Positions 1-5,334 of a stretch of 8,126 bases of DNA are shown here, in pieces. Made by a program: the position numbers and the translations under genes. The stretch comes from Sedimenticola_A endophacoides. GTDB lineage: Bacteria > Pseudomonadota > Gammaproteobacteria > Chromatiales > Chromatiaceae. The notes under the pieces are model-generated. The model was not told the origin of the DNA, searched no databases, and saw only the letters and a list, made by a program, of their open reading frames with translations. Location of the stretch: positions 1-8,126 of the forward strand of contig PQCO01000297.1 in the NCBI GenBank assembly GCA_003062345.1, in the 5' to 3' direction. The stretch's first letter is position 1, and every line of letters begins with the position of its first letter.

Positions 1-54
1 TGCAATGTGCGGGACGGAGTCGTGATGAGCGCAGGACGGTCGGGGCAGTAACGG

Positions 55-119
55 CTGTCGCGTTGGCGAGTCGATTTTGGGGACTGGGATGTCCCAAAAT
101 CTTTCACGAGGTAGCGACA
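55..119. repeat. Nested inverted repeat, possible structured RNA or binding site
   Basis: The inner stem pairs GATTTTGGGGAC (73-84) with GTCCCAAAATC (91-101) around a six-base loop, TGGGAT, with one bulged G. An outer stem pairs TGTCGC (55-60) with GCGACA (114-119). The inner arm is followed by CTTTCACG rather than a run of T, so it is not a classical intrinsic terminator on either strand. It could end an upstream transcript, fold within an untranslated RNA, or be a protein site. The function is unknown. Confidence 0.4.
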
Positions 120-237
120 CTCTTGTTTTGGGTGGCGGTTTTGGATGTTTTTATATGATTTTTCTCAAAAAATAATTGGGTTGTGAGAGCGTGTGGTGCA
201 CTGCTGGGGCTGAATTAAGAGGCAATCGGGTTGGGTG

Positions 238-254
238 GCGCCCGTTTTGGGCGC
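238..254. repeat. Perfect hairpin in the trmJ leader
   Basis: GCGCCC (238-243) and GGGCGC (249-254) pair perfectly around the loop GTTTT. The stem is all G and C and would be stable in RNA. No T-tract follows, so a simple terminator is unlikely. It may fold in the trmJ 5' untranslated region if transcription starts in the AT-rich patch upstream. Confidence 0.4.
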
Positions 255-322
255 AGGAGCAGGCGCCGCTGTCGTGTGCCGAAGACGGGTTGCAGAGCGG
301 TATTCCCGGCCCTTCTTCTCAA

Positions 323-340
323 GCGGATCGCTGGATCCGC
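323..340. repeat. Perfect hairpin in the trmJ leader
   Basis: GCGGATC (323-329) and GATCCGC (334-340) form a perfect seven-base stem closed by the loop GCTG. It lies about 60 bases upstream of the trmJ start codon. No T-tract follows. It could be a leader RNA element or a dimeric protein's operator; the sequence does not decide. Confidence 0.4.
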
Positions 341-401
341 GGTCGCTATGGGGTTGTCAAGGTGGTTCAGTTTCTCCCCGGCTTGGGGTACCCTGCGCGC
401 C

Positions 402-1169
402 ATGCTGAATCATATCCGTATCGTGCTGATAGAGACCTCGCACCCGGGCAATATCGGCGCCGTGGCGCGGGCCATGAAGAATATGCGCCTGAGCCGGCTC
501 TGCCTGGTCAATCCCGCCGGTTACCCCTGTGCCGAGGCGACCTCCCGCGCCTCGGGGGCGGATGATCTTCTGCAGCGGGCGCAGGTGTACGATAGCCTGG
601 ATCGGGCGTTGGAGGGGTGCCGGCTGGTGCTGGGGGCGAGCGCCCGCCTGCGCAGTGTGCAGTGGCCCCAGATCGATCCCAGGGCGTGCGCCGCGACGGT
701 CCTGGAGGAGGCGGGCGCCGGTGGCGAGGTGGCGCTGCTGTTCGGGCGCGAGAGTTCGGGGCTGCGCAACAGCGAGCTCGACCGTTGTCACTACCTGGTG
801 CACATCCCGGCCAATCCCGACTACGCATCGCTCAATCTCTCCCAGGCGGTACAGGTGCTCGCCTACGAGCTCAATATGCGGGCCCTGGCGATCGAAGAGG
901 GGGCCGCCGCCGTTTCCCCGACCTCCACCCCGGCGGCGGAGGCGGAGGCGATGGAGGGTTTTTTCGCCCACCTGGAACAGGCGCTGCTGGATATCGGCTA
1001 CGCCGATCCGAAGCAGTCGCCGCGCCTGCAGCGGCGGCTGCGCCGGCTCTTCTTCCGGGCCCGTCCGGATTCGGATGAGCTGAATATTCTGCGTGGGATT
1101 CTCCGTGCCGCCCAGGGGGGAAAGGCGCTCCGGGCGGCACGTAATCGCGGTGGCGCTCAGGGTGAGTAA
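402..1169 (+). CDS. trmJ: tRNA (cytidine/uridine-32-2'-O)-methyltransferase TrmJ
   Basis: This cytoplasmic SPOUT-class enzyme uses S-adenosylmethionine to methylate the 2'-OH of ribose at position 32 in the anticodon loop of certain tRNAs. The 255-residue product is close to the E. coli length (about 246). It opens with MLNHIRIVLIETSHPGNIG, and Arg23 in GAVARAMKN matches the catalytic arginine. The cofactor-binding knot motifs are LFGRESSGLRNSEL (about 113-126) and NPDYASLNLSQAVQV (about 138-152). The C-terminal extension carries the family's typical RRLRRLF and DELNILRGIL segments (about 211-234). The frame is open further upstream, but homology starts at the ATG at 402; its ribosome binding site is weak (GGGG at 385-388, 13 bases away). 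trmJ beside iscR is a common gammaproteobacterial arrangement. Nothing is truncated. Confidence 0.93.
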   Translation: MLNHIRIVLIETSHPGNIGAVARAMKNMRLSRLCLVNPAGYPCAEATSRASGADDLLQRAQVYDSLDRALEGCRLVLGASARLRSVQWPQIDPRACAATVLEEAGAGGEVALLFGRESSGLRNSELDRCHYLVHIPANPDYASLNLSQAVQVLAYELNMRALAIEEGAAAVSPTSTPAAEAEAMEGFFAHLEQALLDIGYADPKQSPRLQRRLRRLFFRARPDSDELNILRGILRAAQGGKALRAARNRGGAQGE

Positions 1170-1192
1170 TCGAGTAGAATAGTCAGATATTG

Positions 1193-1208
1193 CAGGGTGA
1201 TTACCCTG
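1193..1208. repeat. Hairpin between trmJ and cysE
   Basis: CAGGGT (1193-1198) and ACCCTG (1203-1208) form a perfect six-base stem around the loop GATT, in the 60-base gap between trmJ and cysE and 21 bases before the cysE start. No T-tract follows. It may be a weak attenuating or transcript-processing structure, or a small palindromic operator. Confidence 0.4.
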
Positions 1209-1229
1209 AATCCGATTAGGAAATTCCAT

Positions 1230-2027
1230 ATGTTTTCCCGCCTACGAGAAGATATCAACTGCGTCTTCGACCGGGATCCGGCCGCGCGTAACGCCTTCGA
1301 GGTGCTGAGCGCCTACCCGGGGTTCCATGCGGTGACGCTGCACCGGCTCTCCCACTGGTTGTGGAGTCTTGGGCTGCGCTGGCTGGCGCGGGTGCTGTCG
1401 AATGTGGCGCGCTTTTTCACCGGTATCGAGATTCATCCCGGGGCGCGGATCGGCCGCCGTTTTTTTATCGATCACGGCATGGGCGTGGTGATCGGTGAGA
1501 CGGCGGTGATCGGTGACGATTGCACCCTCTATCACGGTGTAACCCTGGGGGGGACCAGTTGGCAGAAGGGCAAGCGCCACCCGACCCTGGGCAATAATGT
1601 GGTGGTGGGGGCGGGGGCCAAGGTGCTGGGGCCCATCGAGATCCAGGATGGCGCCCGTATCGGCTCCAATTCGGTGGTGGTGAAGGATGTTCCGGCCCGT
1701 ACCACGGTGGTGGGGGTGCCGGGGCGGCTGATCGACCCCCAGAGCGCCGAGAGCCACGCCCACCGCAAGCGCATCGCCGACAAGATGGGCTTCGACGCCT
1801 ATGGCGCCACCAGTGATGCCCCTGATCCGGTGGCCCATGCGATCAACTGCATGCTCGACCACATCCACGTGATGGATCAGCGCATGCAGCGCATGTGCCA
1901 GATTCTGAAGAAGGTGAGCGAGGAGCAGGAGGATCTGGAGATCCCTGAACTGGAGTCCTGCGAGATCGCCTCCACCGCCGAGGAGTTGCTCAAGATCCAC
2001 CCCGATACGGATGAGCAGGCCGGATAA
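1230..2027 (+). CDS. cysE: Serine O-acetyltransferase (short-form CysE), isc-linked
   Basis: It transfers acetyl from acetyl-CoA to L-serine, making O-acetylserine, the substrate that cysteine synthase turns into cysteine. The 265-residue product has a helical N-terminus with DINCVFDRDPAARN (about 8-21) and a left-handed beta-helix of hexapeptide repeats (about 65-165). The catalytic His82 lies in FIDHGMGVVIGETA, and the active-site stretch GVTLGGTSWQKGKRHP spans about 103-118. It lacks the long N-terminal domain of E. coli CysE and resembles the Bacillus type, including EIHP where E. coli has DIHP. A helical tail of about 75 residues (190-265) follows the beta-helix and contains Cys207, Cys223, Cys244 and several histidines. 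The ATG at 1230 is chosen because homology starts there and TAGGA (1217-1221) precedes it; a GTG at 1197 in frame is rejected. Its place beside iscRS suggests it supplies cysteine for IscS. Confidence 0.93.
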   Translation: MFSRLREDINCVFDRDPAARNAFEVLSAYPGFHAVTLHRLSHWLWSLGLRWLARVLSNVARFFTGIEIHPGARIGRRFFIDHGMGVVIGETAVIGDDCTLYHGVTLGGTSWQKGKRHPTLGNNVVVGAGAKVLGPIEIQDGARIGSNSVVVKDVPARTTVVGVPGRLIDPQSAESHAHRKRIADKMGFDAYGATSDAPDPVAHAINCMLDHIHVMDQRMQRMCQILKKVSEEQEDLEIPELESCEIASTAEELLKIHPDTDEQAG

Positions 2028-2051
2028 TACTTGACTAAAACAGTAAGCCTT
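2027..2051 (+). promoter_or_regulatory. Predicted type 1 IscR binding site
   Basis: The 25 bases match the E. coli type 1 IscR consensus (ATASYYGACTRWWWYAGTCRRSTAT) at 22 positions; the mismatches are all in the right arm, at site positions 19, 23 and 24. The left half, ATACTTGACT, and the central AAAACAGT are exact. The site covers the -35 box and most of the spacer of the iscR promoter, as expected for repression by [2Fe-2S]-IscR. The match is seen directly; regulation is inferred from the family. Confidence 0.8.
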
Positions 2052-2058
2052 GTATATT
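2031..2058 (+). promoter_or_regulatory. Predicted sigma-70 promoter of the isc operon
   Basis: A -35 box TTGACT (2031-2036) and a -10 box TATATT (2053-2058) are separated by 16 bases, with TG directly before the -10 box. Each box is one base from consensus. The promoter lies just after the cysE stop codon and 34 bases before the iscR start, so iscR onward can be transcribed independently of cysE. It overlaps the predicted IscR site, giving autorepression. Confidence 0.75.
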
Positions 2059-2091
2059 AGCCCTTACGTATATTGTTCAGGAGCAGCAGTT

Positions 2092-2565
2092 GTGAAGTTG
2101 ACCACGAAGGGTCGGTACGCGGTGACGGCGATGCTGGATCTGGCCTTCCACTTTGGCGAAGGCCCGATCACCCTTGCGGATATTGCGAAGCGCCAGGATA
2201 TTTCACTCTCCTACCTGGAGCAACTCTTTTCACGGCTGCGCCGGCGGGGCCTGGTGAGCAGTGTGCGTGGGCCGGGCGGCGGCTATGTGCTGAGCCGCGA
2301 TGCCGACCAGATCTACATTGCCGAGGTGATTACCGCGGTGGATGAGAAGGTGGATACCACCCGCTGCGGCGGCGGCACCAACTGCCAGAAAAACGAGCGT
2401 TGCCTGACCCATGATCTGTGGAACGACCTGAGCGACCAGATCTATGACTATCTGAGCGACATCAGTCTGCATGATCTGATGGTGCGTCGTGGTGTGCAGC
2501 AGGTGGCCCGTCGCCAGGATGACCAGCGGGTGGATGCGGCGATTCATGTGGTAAACGGCGCGTGA
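2092..2565 (+). CDS. iscR: [2Fe-2S] transcriptional regulator IscR
   Basis: IscR is an Rrf2-family DNA-binding protein that senses cellular iron-sulfur status through its own [2Fe-2S] cluster. It represses isc when loaded and acts on other sites when apo. The 157-residue product starts VKLTTKGRYAVTAMLDLA and has a winged helix with ISLSYLEQLFSRLRRRGLV (about 37-55) and the wing SVRGPGGGYVLSRDA (about 57-71). The cluster ligands Cys92, Cys98, Cys104 and His107 sit at exactly the E. coli positions. The start is the GTG at 2092, preceded by AGGAG (2079-2083) at eight bases; a longer frame back to 2050 would run through the promoter and is rejected. It is the first gene of the isc operon, 34 bases before iscS, with a matching operator just upstream. 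Confidence 0.96.
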   Translation: MKLTTKGRYAVTAMLDLAFHFGEGPITLADIAKRQDISLSYLEQLFSRLRRRGLVSSVRGPGGGYVLSRDADQIYIAEVITAVDEKVDTTRCGGGTNCQKNERCLTHDLWNDLSDQIYDYLSDISLHDLMVRRGVQQVARRQDDQRVDAAIHVVNGA

Positions 2566-2599
2566 GCGCAAGAAACAGCGAACTTTCGGAGTAACGTCG

Positions 2600-3814
2600 A
2601 TGAAGTTACCCATCTATATGGACTATTCCGCCACCACCCCGGCCGACCCCCGGGTGGCGGAGAAGATGTGCCGGTTTCTGACCCCCGATGGGGGCTTCGG
2701 CAATCCCGCCTCGCGCTCCCACCAGTTCGGCTGGGACGCGGACGATGCGGTGGAGAACGCCCGCCGCGAGGTGGCGGCCCTGCTCAACGCCGATCCCAAG
2801 GAGATCGTATGGACCTCCGGCGCCACGGAGTCGGACAACCTGGCGATCAAGGGCGTGGCTCACTTCTACCAGAAGAAGGGTCGGCACATCATCACCAGCA
2901 AGACCGAGCACAAGGCGGTGCTCGACACCTGTCGCCAGCTTGAGCGCGAGGGCTTCGAGGTCACTTACCTAAACCCCGAGGCGGACGGGTTGATCGACCT
3001 GCGCAAGCTGGAGGCGGCGCTGCGCGAAGACACCGTCCTGGTCTCCATCATGCACGTCAACAACGAGATTGGGGTGGTGCAGGACATCGCCGCCATTGGT
3101 GAGCTGACCCGGCCGCGCAAGATCCTGCTGCATGTGGACGCGGCCCAGAGCGCGGGCAAGGTGCCGCTGGACATGGAGAGTATGAAGGTCGATCTGCTGT
3201 CGCTGTCGGCGCACAAGATCTACGGACCCAAGGGGATCGGCGCCCTCTACGTGCGGCGCAAGCCCCGGGTGCGCATTGAGGCCCAGATGCACGGCGGCGG
3301 TCACGAGCGGGGTATGCGCTCGGGCACCCTGGCGACCCACCAGATCGTCGGCATGGGCGAGGCGTTTCGCATCGCCCGCGAGGAGATGTCCATGGAGAAC
3401 GAGCGTCTGCTGGGGTTGCGAAACCGCCTCTGGGCCGGGCTCTCCGACATGGAAGAAGTCTATCTCAACGGCGATCTGGAGCGGCGCGTGGCGGGCAACC
3501 TCAATGTCAGCTTCGCCTATGTCGAGGGCGAGTCGCTGATCATGGCGCTCAAGGATATCGCCGTCTCTTCCGGCTCGGCCTGCACCTCCGCCAGCCTGGA
3601 GCCGAGTTACGTGCTGCGCGCCATCGGCCGCGAGGATGAGTTGGCGCACAGTTCGATCCGTTTCACCATCGGCCGTTTCTCCACCGAGGCGGAGGTCGAT
3701 TACGTGATCGATCTGGTGCGTACCCAGGTGATGCGGTTGCGTGAGCTCTCGCCCCTGTGGGACATGTTCAAGGATGGGGTCGACCTCAAGAGCGTGCAGT
3801 GGGCGGCACATTGA
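2600..3814 (+). CDS. iscS: Cysteine desulfurase IscS
   Basis: This PLP-dependent class V aminotransferase-fold enzyme converts L-cysteine to L-alanine, leaving a persulfide that is passed to IscU, to tRNA thiolation proteins and to cofactor pathways. The 404 residues equal the E. coli length. The key residues fall at the same numbers: His104 (TEHKAVLDT), Asp180 and Gln183 (HVDAAQ) for PLP, Lys206 (SAHKIYGPKG) as Schiff-base lysine, and Cys328 (SSGSACTSAS) as the persulfide cysteine on the mobile loop. The C-terminus SPLWDMFKDGVDLKSVQWA is the segment that contacts IscU. GGAG (2588-2591) lies eight bases before the ATG. It follows iscR by 34 bases, and 54 bases separate it from iscU. No anomalies were seen. 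Confidence 0.97.
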   Translation: MKLPIYMDYSATTPADPRVAEKMCRFLTPDGGFGNPASRSHQFGWDADDAVENARREVAALLNADPKEIVWTSGATESDNLAIKGVAHFYQKKGRHIITSKTEHKAVLDTCRQLEREGFEVTYLNPEADGLIDLRKLEAALREDTVLVSIMHVNNEIGVVQDIAAIGELTRPRKILLHVDAAQSAGKVPLDMESMKVDLLSLSAHKIYGPKGIGALYVRRKPRVRIEAQMHGGGHERGMRSGTLATHQIVGMGEAFRIAREEMSMENERLLGLRNRLWAGLSDMEEVYLNGDLERRVAGNLNVSFAYVEGESLIMALKDIAVSSGSACTSASLEPSYVLRAIGREDELAHSSIRFTIGRFSTEAEVDYVIDLVRTQVMRLRELSPLWDMFKDGVDLKSVQWAAH

Positions 3815-3868
3815 TTCGGAATAACGGGCGGCGCGGTTGCGCGACGATGAGATTGGGAGATTAGGCGT

Positions 3869-4261
3869 ATGGCATATAGCGACAAGGTACTGGACCATTA
3901 CGAGAATCCACGCAATGTCGGCACCATGGATACGGCGGACAGCAACGTGGGGACCGGGATGGTGGGGGCGCCGGCCTGCGGCGACGTGATGCGCCTGCAG
4001 ATTCAGGTTGGGGCGAATGGCGTGATCGAGGATGCCAAGTTCAAGACTTATGGGTGCGGTTCGGCGATCGCCTCCAGCAGTCTGCTGACCGAATGGGTCA
4101 AGGGAAAGACCCTCGAAGAGGCCCAGCAGATCAAGAATTCCGAAATCGCCGAGGAGCTGGCCCTGCCGCCGGTCAAGGTACACTGTTCCGTTCTGGCGGA
4201 GGATGCCATCAAGGCGGCGGTACAGGACTACACCAGCAAACAGAGTGGAGGGGGCGACTGA
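3869..4261 (+). CDS. iscU: Iron-sulfur cluster scaffold protein IscU
   Basis: IscU is the cytoplasmic scaffold on which sulfur from IscS and iron are joined into a [2Fe-2S] cluster before HscA/HscB-driven transfer. The 130-residue product opens MAYSDKVLDHYENPRNVG. The cluster residues are Cys37 with Asp39 (GAPACGDV), Cys63 (YGCGSA), and His105 with Cys106 (KVHCSVLAEDA). The LPPVK motif at 99-103 is the HscA recognition peptide. Numbering matches E. coli through this motif; the short tail, SKQSGGGD, is glycine-rich and slightly longer. GGGAGA (3855-3860) lies eight bases before the ATG. The gap before it has a small GCGC-GGTT-GCGC hairpin (3831-3842). Confidence 0.97.
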   Translation: MAYSDKVLDHYENPRNVGTMDTADSNVGTGMVGAPACGDVMRLQIQVGANGVIEDAKFKTYGCGSAIASSSLLTEWVKGKTLEEAQQIKNSEIAEELALPPVKVHCSVLAEDAIKAAVQDYTSKQSGGGD

Positions 4262-4288
4262 TCGCCCCAGCCGGCAGGAGTTGATTTT

Positions 4289-4612
4289 ATGTCGATTACA
4301 TTGACCGATGCCGCCGCGCGGCACGTGCAGGGCTTTATGCAGAGTCGCGGCAAGGGACTCGGAATCCGCCTCGGGGTACGTACCTCGGGTTGTTCCGGTA
4401 TGGCCTATGTATTGGAGTTCGCCGACGTTCAGGAGGAGGACGACGTGCTGTTCGAGGACCGCGGCGTCAAGGTGCTGGTGGACAAGAAGAGTCTGGTCTA
4501 CCTCGACGGCACCGAGCTGGATTTCGCCAAGGAGGGGCTCAACGAAGGGTTCAAGTTCAATAATCCCAACGTCAAGGACGCCTGCGGCTGCGGCGAGAGT
4601 TTCAGCGTCTAG
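4289..4612 (+). CDS. iscA: A-type iron-sulfur carrier IscA
   Basis: IscA is an A-type carrier that binds iron or an Fe-S cluster and helps deliver [4Fe-4S] clusters to target enzymes. The 107 residues equal the E. coli length. The three conserved cysteines are Cys35 (VRTSGCSGMAY), Cys99 and Cys101 (DACGCGESFSV). The family segments KSLVYLDGTELDF (about 67-79) and GFKFNNPN (about 87-94) are intact. AGGAG (4276-4280) is eight bases from the ATG. It lies 27 bases after iscU, but a 174-base gap follows before hscB. ErpA and SufA share the fold; the position and close match favour IscA. Confidence 0.95.
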   Translation: MSITLTDAAARHVQGFMQSRGKGLGIRLGVRTSGCSGMAYVLEFADVQEEDDVLFEDRGVKVLVDKKSLVYLDGTELDFAKEGLNEGFKFNNPNVKDACGCGESFSV

Positions 4613-4614
4613 TG

Positions 4615-4656
4615 CCACGGCGCTCGTCGGCCGCGCGGTCCCCTTAAGAGCCGTGG
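4615..4656. repeat. Inverted repeat after iscA
   Basis: CCACGGC (4615-4621) and GCCGTGG (4650-4656) form a perfect seven-base stem with a 28-base loop, starting two bases after the iscA stop. The right arm shares two bases with the GGAGG ribosome binding site (4655-4659) of a possible small frame. No T-tract follows. It could stabilise the upstream iscRSUA message, cause partial termination, or limit translation of what follows. Confidence 0.4.
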
Positions 4657-4667
4657 AGGCTGTTTCA

Positions 4668-4775
4668 TTGCCTATGACCGAAACCCAGGTCCCAGCCGGG
4701 TTACGCGCGGCGCTTTCCGGTACCGGGCGTGCATTTCGCGACGTTTTTACCATGAATCACGGCTTCCTCGGATAG
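4668..4775 (+). CDS. Possible small reading frame between iscA and hscB
   Basis: This is a tentative call. A 35-codon frame starts at TTG (4668), with ATG (4674) as an alternative giving 33 residues starting MTETQVPAG. GGAGG (4655-4659) lies eight bases from the TTG and 14 from the ATG. It ends with GRAFRDVFTMNHGFLG and a TAG at 4773-4775, 11 bases before the hscB start. The peptide has no membrane segment or known motif, and I do not recognise it. It could be a leader peptide coupled to hscB translation, since hscB has a poorly placed ribosome binding site, or a chance frame in GC-rich spacer. Confidence 0.25.
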   Translation: MPMTETQVPAGLRAALSGTGRAFRDVFTMNHGFLG

Positions 4776-4786
4776 CCATACAGGAT

Positions 4787-5332
4787 ATGCTGGATTTTTC
4801 GAAAAACTATTTTGAGCTGTTCGGCCTGCCGGTTGGTTATGTGGTGGATGCCACCCAGTTGTCCGAGCGTTACCGGGAGCTGCAGCGGGTGGTTCATCCG
4901 GACCGCTTCGCCAGCGCTACGGATCAGGAGCGGCGCCTGTCGATGCAGGGGGCGACCCGGATCAACGAGGCCTATGAGACCCTCAAGGACCCGATCCGCC
5001 GCGCCTGGTATCTTCTCACCCTTCACGGCATCTCACTGGATGACCAGCAACAGACGACCCGCGACAGCGCCTTTCTCATGGAGCAGCTGGAGCTGCGCGA
5101 GCTGTTGGAGCAGGCGCGGGGCGCGGACGACCCCTACGCGGAGGTGGAGCGTCTGATGAGCGGCATCAGCAAACGCATCAACACCCTGGTGGGACAGATG
5201 GCGTTGCATTTCGAGACCCCCTCCCCCGAACGGCTGGAGCAGGCGCAGGAGCTCCTGCGCAAGATGCAGTTTTTGCAGAAACTGAGATTCGACGCCGAGC
5301 AGTTGGAGGCGGAGCTGGACGAGGCCCTGTAG
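4787..5332 (+). CDS. hscB: Fe-S assembly co-chaperone HscB (J-domain type III)
   Basis: HscB brings cluster-loaded IscU to HscA and stimulates HscA's ATPase. The 181-residue product has an N-terminal J domain (about 8-80) with the HPD motif at 37-39 (VVHPDRFAS) and a C-terminal helical IscU-binding domain that includes the signature FLMEQLELRELLEQA (96-110). E. coli HscB is about 171 residues; the extra residues are mostly at the N-terminus before YFELFGLP. The ATG at 4787 is the only plausible start near the homology boundary. Its nearest ribosome binding site, AGGA (4782-4785), is only one base away, which is unusually close. The stop codon is two bases before the hscA ATG, so the two are almost certainly coupled. 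Confidence 0.94.
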   Translation: MLDFSKNYFELFGLPVGYVVDATQLSERYRELQRVVHPDRFASATDQERRLSMQGATRINEAYETLKDPIRRAWYLLTLHGISLDDQQQTTRDSAFLMEQLELRELLEQARGADDPYAEVERLMSGISKRINTLVGQMALHFETPSPERLEQAQELLRKMQFLQKLRFDAEQLEAELDEAL

Positions 5333-5334
5333 AT

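Larger units (their letters stand above)
1..401. other. Gene-free leader region upstream of trmJ
   Basis: I find no supportable coding region here. The frame open upstream of trmJ gives an arginine-rich, low-complexity translation that resembles nothing I know and is best read as a shadow. The region does contain structure: a nested inverted repeat (55-119), an AT-rich patch at about 120-180 in an otherwise GC-rich window, and compact hairpins at 238-254 and 323-340. In many gammaproteobacteria suhB lies divergently beside trmJ; I see no suhB start on the - strand here. A trmJ promoter probably lies in this region, but I could not find a convincing -35/-10 pair. Confidence 0.6.

Noticed and set aside
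231..401. N-terminal extension of TrmJ from 231 or 348
   Set aside because: The family starts at MLNHIRIVL (402). The extra residues are arginine-rich without similarity, and no ribosome binding site supports the earlier starts.
1175..1180. TAGAAT as a -10 box for cysE
   Set aside because: No acceptable -35 box lies 16-18 bases upstream, so I do not call a promoter.
1197..1229. Earlier GTG start for CysE
   Set aside because: It falls inside the intergenic hairpin; family similarity begins at the ATG at 1230, which has a better placed ribosome binding site.
2050..2091. N-terminal extension of IscR
   Set aside because: It would run through the -10 box of the promoter; the GTG at 2092 has AGGAG at good spacing and matches the family start and ligand numbering.
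2969..4753. Long antisense open frame of about 594 codons opposite iscS, iscU and iscA
   Set aside because: It is a shadow caused by GC-rich codon use of the + strand genes; its translation resembles no family and the sense genes are certain.
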